Origin: Gibbula magus
Taxonomy: Eukaryota > Mollusca > Gastropoda > Trochida > Trochidae
DNA length: 64,000 bases
Assembly: GCA_936450465.1 (NCBI GenBank)
Contig: OW388296.1
Span: forward strand, 18,208,526-18,272,525
Reading direction: 5' to 3'
This document shows positions 36,480-48,690 of the stretch, piece by piece (the stretch's first letter is position 1; each line of letters begins with the position of its first letter). The notes under the pieces were generated by a model. That model did not search any database, was not told the DNA's origin, and saw only the letters and a list, made by a program, of their open reading frames with translations. Both the position numbers and the translations under genes were made by a program.

Positions 36480-39253
36480 CATATTTTGAAATATAGCAGC
36501 GTGACTGTCTTGAGCTTGCGTGGCTCCTACCGACTGAGATCGAGGTGTGCCAATTAGAACTCTCGCGCACGTGAATCATAAGGCCGCGATGATCATGTTT
36601 CGCGTGCTCGATGGTTCATCTGACTTGAACCATAGCTCAACACTACATCAAACCACAAACAGAATTGACAAAAGTTTAGTTTTAATTTCAGTTTTCGTTT
36701 GTTTTAACATAATATGGTAGGCAGCTCACACAAAGCATGAACTAATCGTGATGCACGTTGAACACGTGGAAATGTACAAGTTGGTAACTCAATGTCAATA
36801 TTGTCAGCTTACATAAAATAAAAAATACAACATATTGTAAAAATTTGCAATTCCGTTTTAAGTCAGTGCAGCACAATTGTTTTCCATATAATTGTGTTTC
36901 TCAATTTTGTCGTTTATTTATCTATTAAAGTTTATACAATATATTACGTTTAGAGGGTAAAACATCTCATTACCCGACCCAAGCCGTATCAGTACAGTAG
37001 AAAATGGTTATCCGTATTGATTTATAATGGTGCGATCTGTTTGCTTGGTCTCATGCAATTTGGAGAGGTTAGACAGCAAGATGACAATGCCATCATGCCA
37101 TAATTTAAAATCCACTCTGAGCGTTTAAGAGTATTTTAGTGTTTTAAATACAACATTATGTTTTAGAAAACATACTTATGACATCAATCGCTAGAGACAA
37201 CTACAAAACATATGATAAATAATGTTCATATCAGTATCCGATGAAATTTGGTTTTAAAGACAAGTTGGCCTTAGATTAAAACGCGTCAATAGAATTTAAC
37301 GTCATATTAACAGCCTTTCCTTTTCTGCATAAAAAAGTATCACAGAGTAACAAGGATTTCCTAGGCGTGTTGGCTTATCAATTTCACGAAGCTCGTTTTT
37401 TCGTCCCTTCTCACACATTACTGAATGTGACAATTGTTATATTATCATGTTTCAAAATAGTACCCTGTGAAAATACAAATTATTGACTTTTTACCTGTTA
37501 AATGGTAATTTATTGTGATTATACCAGCAAACTATGACAGATATAGTATGTATATATTCTCATTGATTATACAATTCAAGCAACGTACCTTGTTGGGTAA
37601 TACATTTATTTTATATCTGTAGAAACAACATAATTGAAAGAAATGCATGGTAAATAAATACATAAACGCCAAAAACTGTATTTTTATATTTTGTGGAGTA
37701 ATCATAATTTTATGGTCTCTTTTATTTGTTTGTTTACATTGTGGGAGTAAAACATAATGTTTTGCGCTTGAAAATAATACACATGATCTATATGTAGACT
37801 TGAAAACATCTTTATTATTTAAGTGCGAATTCTCTGCTTATTTTTGGTCGAAAAACTAAATCTGCGAAATATCAAGAGTAATATATTTCAATACGATTGT
37901 TTTTAGAAATGTCTATTAACATAATCAATGGCTTTTACAGAAATAGCTAAATCAGTCTGAACGCTTGAACTACTTTCGAATGTTTAGTGTGAACACCTTA
38001 ACATGGCCGCTAAGGGAAACATTCGTTTTAAGATTATTTTATTGTTTCAGGGGTCTTATTTCGCCATTGGTAACACTTATGTTTCTTTTCGTAGGAGCAA
38101 TGTATTTTAGTAAAAGCAGCGTGCTACAGTTCCTTTAAAGTTACAAAAATAAAACTACTATGCAAACTTATAACCGTTGTGATGAAATAAAATCTAATAC
38201 TCTTTTCAAATGCTTAGAAATGTCCTATCCTTGTCATCTGGTTGCAGTGTTAGTTCACTCGCCCAGAAACCATCATATTGCCGGTTCGATCCCACATTTC
38301 CCCGAACGTATTTGTGATCAGTGTGAAAGTGCAAATTCATCTGCCATCTTATACAAAAGTTTGATGTCAAATGAGGAAGATTGTAATATTATAGTATTAA
38401 AAATTTACATCGACATATTAATATTTTTGTCTGTGGAAATCGAGTTATTACATAACAACAGTGATCTTTGTGAGTTTAAATTATGTTGTTTCAAAATAGC
38501 CTGCATCATTAGCGTTTTGATAGTCAACAGCAACAGTGTAAGAGATGTTTCCATATGTGTAGACACGAATAAAATTCACCATTGATCAGTGATGATTTTT
38601 TGTAATGAAGGCCTTCAGTGGTATAGATAATTAACATATATAATACAAGACATTAACCCACTCTCAGGGATGTCATTCATGTTGTTTTACAACACTCGTG
38701 CCAGTAAAATTATGTTTCCATTACTTTTCCTCGGAAAAAGATGTAAAAACATTATGACATCCCCACTTGAATATGAATGTCTATATATTCGATTGTGGAG
38801 AACTTGGTTCACCACACCATATAAACAATGTTAAGATAGTTTACAATTACCAAAACTAAAATATCATCAAAACTTGTAAAACGAAAATGTAGCTGTTTGC
38901 TGACATACTGTCCAAACATACTAGGCTCTATAACTGATCAGACCTTAAATATAAACAAAATATGAGGTTGAAAACTTACATTTTCCAAATCGACAATTTA
39001 TAACCCATCGCCGGCCATATTTGCCAAGACGACTGTACACTTATTGGGGGGCAACACCAGATCTACAACTTACCTATGGTTCTTGCTTGGGGTAACAGAA
39101 TCAACAATTTTATAATTCCAATGGCCAAAGAGTTTAAACACAATATATCAGATTTCGAGAGTCAGTGATTCTTAAGAAGTCAAAAAACTTAAAGCTAAAA
39201 GACGGAAGGATGGACGACCGCCGGAAACCATGCAATGTCACCGACCTTTCTTT
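36480..39253. other. AT-rich interval between the palindrome clusters
   Basis: About 2.8 kb with no transposase-like ORF. The longest ORF (38160-38585 plus, 141 codons) is unrecognised and overlaps a pol III-like promoter pair. If the two palindrome clusters are subterminal repeats of one element, this is its cargo-free interior. Confidence 0.5.
38239..38293 (+). ncRNA. Pol III A/B-box pair, possible tRNA-derived SINE
   Basis: TGGTTGCAGTG (38239-38249) resembles an A box, followed by TTAGTTCACTCGCCC as in SINE heads. GGTTCGATCCC (38283-38293) matches the B box consensus exactly. The spacing is suitable for an internal pol III promoter. No cloverleaf can be drawn, and I could not define the element's 3' end. 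Confidence 0.45.
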
Positions 39254-39496
39254 CGACGGCATGCCGTCTTTCTAAGACAATATATATTAGACGGCATGCC
39301 GTCTTTAAAAGACAATATGTTTTAGACGGCATGCCGTCTTTGTAAGACAATATTTTTCAGACGGCATGCCATCTTTTATATTTAAATTTCAAATAATGAT
39401 GTCTCCCCTCCGACAATAAAGACGGCATGCCGTCCACATTATTTAAAGATGGTATGCTCTCCTTAAGTATGGTTTTAATTAGTCGGCATGCCGTTA
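39254..39496. repeat. Palindrome cluster 2 (AGACGGCATGCCGTCT variants)
   Basis: Seven copies of the 16-bp palindrome at 39254, 39289, 39324, 39359, 39420, 39447 and 39481. The first four are exactly 35 bp apart, because each is followed by a TTNTAAGACAATAT-type spacer. The copies at 39289 and 39324 are perfect palindromes; the others have one to several changes. Each perfect copy centres on GCATGC. Confidence 0.95.
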
Positions 39497-42354
39497 CACA
39501 CTCACATGTACATGTAGGGATATTGTCGACTGTACTAATTTACATACGATTTGGTGAAGAAAAAAAATAGTCAAACTTCCAGCACGCTCACATTTTTGGT
39601 TTGGATATTGGCGTAGGTGTCCAAACCATTCCATGGCCCGAATGATCTCCGATCTCCCCTAGTAGTAATTGTAGTAGAAGTAGTAGCAGAACAAAGTAGT
39701 GAAAGACTATCGATAGTGATCACAATCTCTACACTACACGTACTATTTGTTGCAATATTTGAGTATTTTGCAAGTAATGTCATGGTCAAGATCTTCCACC
39801 AATTCATAACGTCGAGTGCATCTATAGTATATACATGGTTGTGGAAAATGAAAACGTAACTGGGTGTGAATATCCACTGACGTCTGATCATGAGATGTTA
39901 TTATTTGTGTGTGGTATTTCTTAGTCCCTTCCAAAGTAAGATAGTGTGGTTAGTGTTCGGTTTATTACGACATAGCCGCAGACTCAATGAAGGACAAATC
40001 CTTTCTCGAAAACAAATATGTACTTCCGTTCAGCTTCAGGAAAAATCAAATATCATTAGTACTTTCCGTCTTGCAAAAGTATATGTTTTAACGGCATCAG
40101 TCGAGGTAGCAGAGAGTAAGACATTAAACATTTTGGCGTCCTGGCAAGTGAAAAATCGATTGCAGAACGTAGAAAACCGGAAACGTTTTTGACAAAATAT
40201 TGGCAATTTATCTCAATAAATGAATTATTTTAAAGGTTTCATGAACAGAGGCAAATGCCAGCCATATCAGTCTCTTAGAATATCAACGAAAGTCATGTTG
40301 AGAATTAAGCGTGTATCGTTATAAAGTGTAAAGAATGCTCAATACATTTAATAAAGAAAACATTTTGTTACTAAACCGAAGCTATATTTAAAGATGCTTA
40401 ATTATACACATTTCAACATTATCTGTACATTTGTAAGTTTGATCAAGTGACAGTAATGGTTGTGAACCCCAAGCATAAGATTTTCCAAGAGTGCTTAATG
40501 CTTCAAAGTTTTCACACGCATGTCTGCTCGTATATTCAACCGAATACAACTTGTCAATCTAACAGTATTTTAAGCATGTTTTATACAGCCCTATAAATGA
40601 GTCATAAATTCAATCAAACGACCATTTTGTCACATCACGTTCTCAACAGAACTGTTCAGAGAATTTAAACTAATTCCGCCGAACACGGCATTCAGCGACT
40701 GCAAAGAAGTGTAAAGGGTCTCCCTTGGAAAAACAAGCTACATGATAACCCTTTACTCTTCTCGTGGAACGTTGGACCGCCGTTTTACTGCAAGTCACTG
40801 AGGGACAAGTGGAGTCAGGCTTTATTAATTAAAACTATGTTGCACTACATCTTGGCATTTTACAAGTTTGTATGTGTTCTGGAGTTCTAGGTTGAGGCAC
40901 TTGATTGGCCTGTGTTGCATTGCCGTGGATTTGTGCTGATTGAAATCTGTTCAAAATATTAAATTTTTGGTTTGTCTATCTGTTACTCTTATTACAGTTT
41001 TTAGCCCAGTTATTAATATCGATGAGGTGACAACCAATTACTAATGGCTAGATTATATTTAACCCTAACTTCACCCAAACCCGAAACATGATAACCGACC
41101 CAGACCCAGGTTTCCAATTCTTAATAAAATATCAATATATGTCAGTCTTCTACACTTGTTTACCATAGCAGAAAAGCTCAAAGCTATATTCATTGAAACA
41201 TATACATATTAAATAGATCAACGTTGTCATGAATACATTCAATTATATATACTTCTGTAGAGTGCAGTTAATATGTGGAACCATGACGTCACGAATCCCT
41301 CCAATCCAGAAAGAGACCACGTACACTTTCGCTAACCGACCACAGAAAATCAATCCTACTTTCGTAATCACATTGGAGCTATGTCAAAAAGCAGGACTCA
41401 GACCCCAGTTCTGCAGCAGAATCATGGCTGTGGGGCAACTGTCTCGATTAATCTATGATCCAATTGGTTGAGGAAGATAGAATCTATTGAACACCAGGCT
41501 GGGATAATTGACCGATATTCGGCTTGTTGACCCAAGATGAGGATAAAAAGTCTAGCTTCCGATCAAAAGTATTTATCGTCGCGTGTCATGCAACTGCAAA
41601 TATCATGTCTGCATCTCTGCTTAATTTCCTTACTAGAACTCCAAAAGCTCTGAATTTGATTACGTCAGTCATCTTAAAAGCATGACTGTGACAACGATAG
41701 AAATTATATGAGATGGCTACCAAGTTCTGGCAGTGTGCCAGTTCGATTTACAGTAAATTGTGTCACTGTTGCAACGCCAACTGCAAAGGAAACCAGAGAA
41801 ACCAGTGCGTTCTATATTAACCCACTACCTATTGTAGAGCCATTCTGGTATATTCCTGCAGGAACTCTTGGCACCGAAGGCGTTAATATGACCTAATACT
41901 ATAATAAGTCTTCGAAACGTAAAATAGTCATGTCTGGAAAGTTTTGATCTTGTTTTCATTTGTATCAAGTAGTTTGTGGACGTAAATATCGATGTTCTAT
42001 TGAGGCTGAAATCACGTGTTGTAAACTGAGGACACTTCTCTTGCAATAAGATACCCATAAATCGATTCAGCATGATGTTATCATGTGCTTTGGACATAAA
42101 TACATCAGACTTATCACATTAATCCCGGCTGGTCCCCGTGGTGTAAGCCACTGTAAAAACAAGATTAGTATAATCAGTCTCTTTGCCCGATCATTCCTAG
42201 TTTTCAGACATGTTTAATACTGTTGTTGTTCAAAGCCTATATACAGGCCTACCATACAAACGGCACACAAATCTTCAAAACTGTACTAATATACCCTTAA
42301 TCAGATCACATATCCACACAATAGTGCGACACACCTTCCTAAACTGAATTCAAA
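39497..42354. other. No recognised feature
   Basis: ORFs of 100-106 codons near 39571-40192 on both strands, an 80-codon ORF at 41229-41471 and a 90-codon minus ORF at 41825-42097 lack recognisable domains. No arrays were seen. Confidence 0.45.
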
Positions 42355-42515
42355 GCCTCTTAAACTCATTTCATATAGTCTAAAACTCATTTCATATCCT
42401 CTAAAACTCATTTCATATCCCCTAAAACTCATTTCATATCCTCGAAAACTCATTTCATATCCTCGAAAACTCATTTCATATCCTCGAAAACTAATTTCAT
42501 ATCCTTTAAAACGGG
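42355..42515. repeat. 21-bp tandem repeat, 7 units
   Basis: Tandem AAAACTCATTTCATATCCTC plus one base, with seven to eight copies. On the minus strand it is in frame and would give repeated FRGYEMS within a 97-codon ORF (42301-42594). The period being a multiple of 3 explains the open frame. There is no evidence of a gene. Confidence 0.9.
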
Positions 42516-42981
42516 CGACAAATCGCTTGAAAGGGACATTTTGGCGGCAAAACGGACCGCAAATCAACGGAACGGTCAACAAATCGCCTAGCAAAATTGC
42601 GGCTCGGCAACAAGACCAAGTAGAAGGAAGTGTTGTTTTCTTATACTACGACTCTTATGTTCTACATATATATACACAAAGAACTTAATCAAGCACCACC
42701 TCATATTTTCAGATTTGTGTGACGATGCCCAACCACTGTGAAAAGAAATGCTGTTATTTTATGAAAGTGCATCATCTTAGCTAAACAAAACGACAATACT
42801 GAATACAATGTGTAACATGTATCTCATTATATTGCCAGATGAACATGAACAGTGGTTTTACTTGCAAACTCACTCCTGTACAACTATTGCTATGTGAACT
42901 TCAAAAACGGTGAAAATGTGTGTTAAGCAGTTGGACAATGTTCTTTGTTTTGTCTTAAGGAAACAAATGACCATCACGTTA

Positions 42982-43660
42982 TCAATAACGGGTGTATCCG
43001 CCACGTGCCCGCAATATTGCTTCAACCATCCTCGACGTCATTGTGGCGAGACTCTTGATTAGCTGCAGAGGTAACAGCTGCCACTCATGATGTATAGCTG
43101 CTTCTTAACCGACTAAATCCTGTAGTGGTGGGTCCATGGCTTGCACTCGGCGTCCAATCATATCCCAAATGTGTTCCAGTGCATTGATATCCGGGCTCAT
43201 GGCAGGCCATGGAAGTTTGGATACTGCATTGTTCTTTAGAAAATCAATCACAAGTCGAGAACGTTGAGGCCGAGCGTTATCATTCATGAATACAGGACAA
43301 GTGGCCAATGGATGATTGTCAAAATTTGGCACAAGAACAGGCTGCAGAATTTCCCGGATGTAACAATCGCCATTTAGATTACCTCTCGAAGTCACCAAAT
43401 CGAGCTTACAACCGTGAGAGATGCATCCCCAGACCATTGCAGATCCACCAACGAATGGGACTGATGCTTGGATGTTCTTTGGTGCATATGCTGTGGTTTG
43501 ACGATATTTCTGGACAAGACGGCTTATCACAGTGTGGTGAATGTCCAATAGCTCTACAAGACATTCCAACATTGCTCTCATTTAACTCATTCCAATAATT
43601 TGCCATCTGTGTGCTTCCGAGAGTTTTCTTCGCCATGTTCAGAGGTAACGACACAATCAT
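42982..43660 (-). pseudogene. Internally deleted Tc1-like transposase
   Basis: The N-terminal part carries a helix-turn-helix (MLECLVELLDIHHTVISRL, then VQKYRQT), jumping almost directly to the catalytic core: GGSAMVWGCIS, then VFMNDNARPQRSRLV (second catalytic D) and LPWPAMSPDINALEHIWD (catalytic E), followed by GRRV. The segment with the first catalytic aspartate (FSDES-type), roughly 130 residues, is missing. There is a frameshift near the start (the upstream piece with MAKKTLGSTQMANY is in another frame) and a nonsense codon at 43105-43107. Beyond that stop, homology continues (EWQLLPLQLIKSL..ILRARGGYTRY) to the natural stop at 42982-42984. Enzymatically dead. I did not find a convincing pair of terminal repeats. 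Confidence 0.85.
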
Positions 43661-44081
43661 TTGAAAATTTCCAAGATTTATACTGATTTCAAGAACGATT
43701 TAAAACTGCAATTTCAGAAATTCGTGGATGGTGAGCTTCACATGCATTGTTGTGTTTGCGATTGACCTCACAGAAAACCCGAACACTGTTGAGAGGAAAT
43801 GCAGTTCCATACCAATTACCATCTAACAATACATATTCGTTACTATGTATATTTGTATCACTGAAAATATTAAATGGTGCTTAATTAAGTTCTTTGTGTA
43901 TACATCGATATAAAGCGCACAAACTCCTAAATGTAATGAACTTCAGATCTATATCCTTACATTTCATTCTCAGGCTTGCGATTCTACATATTTTGGTACC
44001 CAGATCGACCAAATGGGGTTTGCTGTTCGACTCTGGGGTAACTTTTGTAACTTCCGGGTGATTATGTAGAGTTATATTAAC
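43661..44081. other. No recognised feature
   Basis: May include the 5' UTR or end of the Tc1-like element (GAACACTGTTGAG near 43780). A 116-codon minus ORF (43881-44231) runs from here into the spacer of the 27-bp array and is unrecognised. Confidence 0.35.
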
Positions 44082-47000
44082 TTGGTTCAGTAGCACATTC
44101 TGAAGAATATAATTAAGTACGTGTATCGCATACCATGAAACAAATATAGAGGTTAGTGAGGGTATGGCAAGTGTTTCGTTCAAATTCGGGTCGGTAATGA
44201 TACAAACAGGAGAGACCATCATTCCTTGCACTTTGTATTAGCTCCTAGTTCCTTGCAGTTTGTCTAGGGTCCTAGTTCCTTGCAGTTTGCCTTGGCTCCT
44301 AGTTCCTTGCAGTTTGTCTAGGGTCTTAGTTCCTTGCAGTTTGTCTTGGCTCCTAGTTCCTTGCAGTTTGCCTTGGCTCCTTGTTCCTTGCAGTTTGTCT
44401 AGGGTCTTAGTTCCTTGCAGTTTGTCTAGGGTCTTAGTTCCTTGCAGTTTGTCTTGGCTCCTAGTTCCTTGCAGTTTGCCTTGGCTCCTAGTTCCTTGCA
44501 GTTTGCCTTGGCTCCTAGTTCTGTGCAGTTTGTCTAGGGTCTTAGTTCCTTGCAGTTTGCCTTGGCTCCTAGTTCCTTGCAGTTTGTCTTGGCTCATAGT
44601 TCCTTGCAGTTTGCCTTGGCTCCTAGTTCCTTGCAGTTTGTCTTGGCTCCTAGTTCCTTGCAGATTGTCTTGGCTCCTAGTTTCTTGCAGTTTGTCTTGG
44701 CTCCTAGTTCCTTGCAGTTTGTCTAGGGTCTTAGTTCCTTGCAGTTTGTCTAGGGTCTTAGTTCCTTGCAGTTTGTCTTGGCTCCTAGTTCCTTGCAGTT
44801 TGCCTTGGCTCCTTGTTCCTTGCAGTTTGTCTAGGGTCTTAGTTCCTTGCAGTTTGTCTTGGCTCCTAGTTTCTTGCAGTTTGCCTTGGCTCCTAGTTCT
44901 GTGCAGTTTGTCTAGGGTCTTAGTTCCTTGCAGATTGTCTTGGCTCCTAGTTTATTGCAGTTTGTCTTGGCTCCTAGTTCCTTGCAGTTTGTCTAGGGTC
45001 TTAGTTCCTTGCAGTTTGTCTAGGGTCCTAGTTCCTTGCAGTTTGCCTTGGCTCCTAGTTCCTTGCAGTTTGCCTTGGCTCCTAGTTCCTATCAGTTTGT
45101 CTAGGCTCCTAGTTCCTTGCAGTTTGTCTTAGCTCCTAGTTCCTTGCAGTTTGCCTTGGCTCATAGTTTCTTGCAGTTTGTCTAGGGTCTTAGTTCCTTG
45201 AGCACATTCTTGGTTCCGTAGCACATTCTGAAGAATATAATTAAGTACGTGTATCGCATACCATCAAACAAATATAGAGGTTAGTGAGGGTATGGCAAGT
45301 GTTTCGTTCAAATTCGGGTCGGTAATGATACAAACAGGAGAGACCATCATTCCTTGCACTTTGTATTAGCTCCTAGTTCCTTGCAGTTTGTCTAGGGTCC
45401 TAGTTCCTTGCAGTTTGCCTTGGCTCCTAGTTCCTTGCAGTTTGTCTAGGGTCTTAGTTCCTTGCAGTTTGTCTTGGCTCCTAGTTCCTTGCAGTTTGCC
45501 TTGGCTCCTTGTTCCTTGCAGTTTGTCTAGGGTCTTAGTTCCTTGCAGTTTGTCTTGGCTCCTAGTTCCTTGCAGTTTGCCTTGGCTCCTAGTTCCTTGC
45601 AGTTTGCCTTGGCTCCTAGTTCTGTGCAGTTTGTCTAGGGTCTTAGTTCCTTGCAGTTTGCCTTGGCTCCTAGTTCCTTGCAGTTTGTCTTGGCTCATAG
45701 TTCCTTGCAGTTTGCCTTGGCTCCTAGTTCCTTGCAGTTTGTCTTGGCTCCTAGTTCCTTGCAGATTGTCTTGGCTCCTAGTTTCTTGCAGTTTGTCTTG
45801 GCTCCTAGTTCCTTGCAGTTTGTCTAGGGTCTTAGTTCCTTGCAGTTTGTCTAGGGTCTTAGTTCCTTGCAGTTTGTCTTGGCTCCTAGTTCCTTGCAGT
45901 TTGCCTTGGCTCCTTGTTCCTTGCAGTTTGTCTAGGGTCTTAGTTCCTTGCAGTTTGTCTTGGCTCCTAGTTTCTTGCAGTTTGCCTTGGCTCCTAGTTC
46001 TGTGCAGTTTGTCTAGGGTCTTAGTTCCTTGCAGATTGTCTTGGCTCCTAGTTTATTGCAGTTTGTCTTGGCTCCTAGTTCCTTGCAGTTTGTCTAGGGT
46101 CTTAGTTCCTTGCAGTTTGTCTAGGGTCCTAGTTCCTTGCAGTTTGCCTTGGCTCCTAGTTCCTTGCAGTTTGCCTTGGCTCCTAGTTCCTATCAGTTTG
46201 TCTAGGCTCCTAGTTCCTTGCAGTTTGTCTTAGCTCCTAGTTCCTTGCAGTTTGCCTTGGCTCATAGTTTCTTGCAGTTTGTCTAGGGTCTTAGTTCCTT
46301 GAGCACATTCTTGGTTCCGTAGCACATTCTGAAGAATATAATTAAGTACGTGTATCGCATACCATGAAACAAATATAGAGGTTAGTGAGGGTATGGCAAG
46401 TGTTTCGTTCAAATTCGGGTCGGTAATGATACAAACAGGAGAGACCATCATTCCTTGCACTTTGTATTAGCTCCTAGTTCCTTGCAGTTTGTCTTGGCTC
46501 CTAGTTCCTTGCAGTTTGCCTTGGCTCCTTGTTCCTTGCAGTTTGTCTAGGGTCTTAGTTCCTTGCAGTTTGTCTAGGCTCCTAGTTCCTTGCAGTTTGC
46601 CTTACCTCCTAGTTCCTTGCAGTTTGCCTTGGCTCCTAGTTCCTTGCAGTTCGCCTTGGCTCATAGTTCCTTGCAGTTTGCCTTGGCTCCTAGTTCCTTG
46701 CAGTTTGTCTTGGCTCCTAGTTCCTTGCAGATTGTCTTGGCTCCTAGTTTCTTGCAGTTTGTCTTGGCTCCTAGTTCCTTGCAGTTTGTCTTGGCTCATA
46801 GTTCCTTGCAGTTTGTCTAGGGTCCTAGTTCCTTGCAGTTTGCTTTGGCTCCTAGTTCCTTGCAGTTTGCCTTGGCTCCTAGTTCCTTGCAGTTTGCCTT
46901 GGCTCCTAGTTCCTTGCAGTTTGCCTTGGTTCCTAGTTCCTTGCAGTTTGTCTAGGCTCCTAGTTCCTTGCAGTTCGCCTTGGCTCATAGTTCCTTGCAG

Positions 47001-48330
47001 TTTGTCTAGGGTCTTAGTTCCATGCATTTTGTCTAGGCTCCTAGTTCCTTGCAGTTTGCCTTGGCTCCTAGTTCCTTGCAGTTTGTCTAGGGTCCTAGTT
47101 TCTTGCAGTTTGTCTAGGGTCCTTGTTCCTTGAAGTTCGTCTAGGGTCCTAGTTCCTTGCAGTTTGTCTTGGCTCCTAGTTCCTTGCAGTTCGCCTTGGC
47201 TCATAGTTCCTTGCAGTTTGTCTAGGGTCTTAGTTCCATGCATTTTGTCTAGGCTCCTAGTTCCTTGCAGTTTGCCTTGGCTCCTAGTTCCTTGCAGTTT
47301 GTCTAGGGTCCTAGTTTCTTGCAGTTTGTCTAGGGTCCTAGTTCCTTGCAGTTTGTCTAATGTCCTAGTTTCTTGCAGTTTGTCTAGGGTCCTTGTTCCT
47401 TGAAGTTCGTCTAGGGTCCTAGTTCCTTGCAGTTTGCCTTGGCTCCTAGTTCCTTGCAGTTTGTCTAGGGTCCTAGTTCCTTGCAGATTGTCTTGGCTCC
47501 TAGTTTCTTGCAGTTTGTCTTGGCTCCTAGTTCCTTGCAGTTTGTCTTGGCTCATAGTTCCTTGCAGTTTGCCTTGACTCCTAGTTCCTTGCAGTTTGCC
47601 TTGGCTCCTAGTTCCTTGCAGTTTGTCTAGGGTCTTAGTTCCTTGCAGTTTGCCTTGGCTCCTAGTTCCTTGCAGTTTGCCTTGGCTCCTAGTTCCTTGC
47701 AGTTTGTCTTGGCTCCTAGTTCCTTGCAGTTTGTCTTGGCTCCTAGTTCCTTGCAGTTTGTCTAGGGTCTTAGTTCCTTGCAGTTTGTCTAGGGTCCTAG
47801 TTCCTTGCAGTTTGCTTTGGCTCCTAGTTCCTTGCAGTTTGCCTTGGCTCCTAGTTCCTTGCAGTTTGCCTTGGCTCCTAGTTCCTTGCAGTTTGCCTTG
47901 GTTCCTAGTTCCTTGCAGTTTGTCTAGGCTCCTAGTTCCTTGCAGTTTGTCTTGGCTCCTAGTTCCTTGCAGTTTGCCTTTGCTCATAGTTCCTTGCAGT
48001 TTGTCTAGGGTCTTAGTTCCATGCATTTTGTCTAGGCTCCTAGTTCCTTGCAGTTTGCCTTGGCTCCTAGTTCCTTGCAGTTTGTCTAGGGTCCTAGTTT
48101 CTTGCAGTTTGTCTAGGGTCCTAGTTCCTTGCAGTTTGTCTAATGTCCTAGTTTCTTGCAGTTTGTCTAGGGTCCTTGTTACTTGAAGTTCGTCTAGGGT
48201 CCTTGTTCCTTGCAGTTCGGCTTTGGCCCTAGTTCCTTGAAGTTTGTCTCGGGTCCTAGTTCATTACAGCTTATCTAGGGTCATAATTACTTACATTATA
48301 TCTATGGACCTAGTTACTCGCAGTTGGTCC
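44082..48330. repeat. 27-bp tandem array in about 1.1-kb higher-order blocks
   Basis: Units of 27 bp, TTCCTTGCAGTTTGYCTTGG followed by CTCCTAG, with the main variant TTCCTTGCAGTTTGTCTAGG followed by GTCYTAG. There are three blocks, each preceded by the same spacer of about 150 bp (GCACATTCTGAAGAATATAA and onward) at 44093, 45221 and 46322. Arrays run about 44245-45205, 45367-46304 and 46466-48330. Blocks 1 and 2 are nearly identical in unit order, offset by 1128 bp. Block 2 lacks exactly one 27-bp unit, so the next spacer is offset by 1101 bp. Block 3 is longer and contains its own internal duplication (about 47164-47403 against 47950-48186). Because 27 is a multiple of 3, long frames stay open on both strands (474 codons minus, 290 plus). 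They encode only 9-residue repeats such as GTRSQGKLQ or LVPCSLSWL and are probably not genes. Confidence 0.95.
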
Positions 48331-48479
48331 TAGTCTATGTGCTCAGGACAGAAGCAAATTCATTATCATCCATCAAGCCCTCAAGTTTGCATAACTGCAA
48401 AGGTATTACAGACTTTCATTCTGCATTAAAGGGAGATGCAGGTTTTGGGCTTTGATATCTTTCAAAATACCATGTACTG

Positions 48480-48690
48480 GATTCAGTTCAAGTAATTTCA
48501 CTTGCAAATTCATCGCCAAATACATAAATATATGCAGACACTACACGTCCCATTTACATAGGCTTTTAAACATTAGCAACCCAAATTTGTCTTTTTGTCT
48601 GTTGTAGATTCCAAAATAACGTTTGACTACTTGACGCGCGCATGCCATGGTGCTTTGTCCGGTTTTCGATCAGAAATAACTACTTTCAAC
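48480..48690 (+). repeat. Dispersed repeat family A, copy 3 (partial)
   Basis: Matches family A from the AAATTCATCGCCAAATA block through TACACGTCCCATTTACATAG, TTAGCAACCCAAATTTGTC, CCAAAATAACGTTTGACTAC and TTGTCCGGTTTTCGATCAGA. The left third and right end are absent. Confidence 0.75.

Noticed and set aside
38160..38585. 141-codon ORF, the longest outside repeats and mobile elements
   Set aside because: No recognisable domain, AT-rich codon content, and it overlaps a pol III promoter-like pair. Treated as chance.
42301..42594. 97-codon minus ORF with FRGYEMS repeats as a repeat protein
   Set aside because: The 21-bp minisatellite is in frame by its length. Flanking residues show no family.
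43881..44231. 116-codon minus ORF partly in the 27-bp array spacer
   Set aside because: No recognisable motif. Its copies in the other two spacers run into array units, so the frame is not kept as a protein.
44238..48186. ORFs on both strands of the 27-bp array called as genes
   Set aside because: A stop-free 27-bp unit gives open frames on both strands automatically. No start context, non-repeat domain or neighbouring exon supports a gene.
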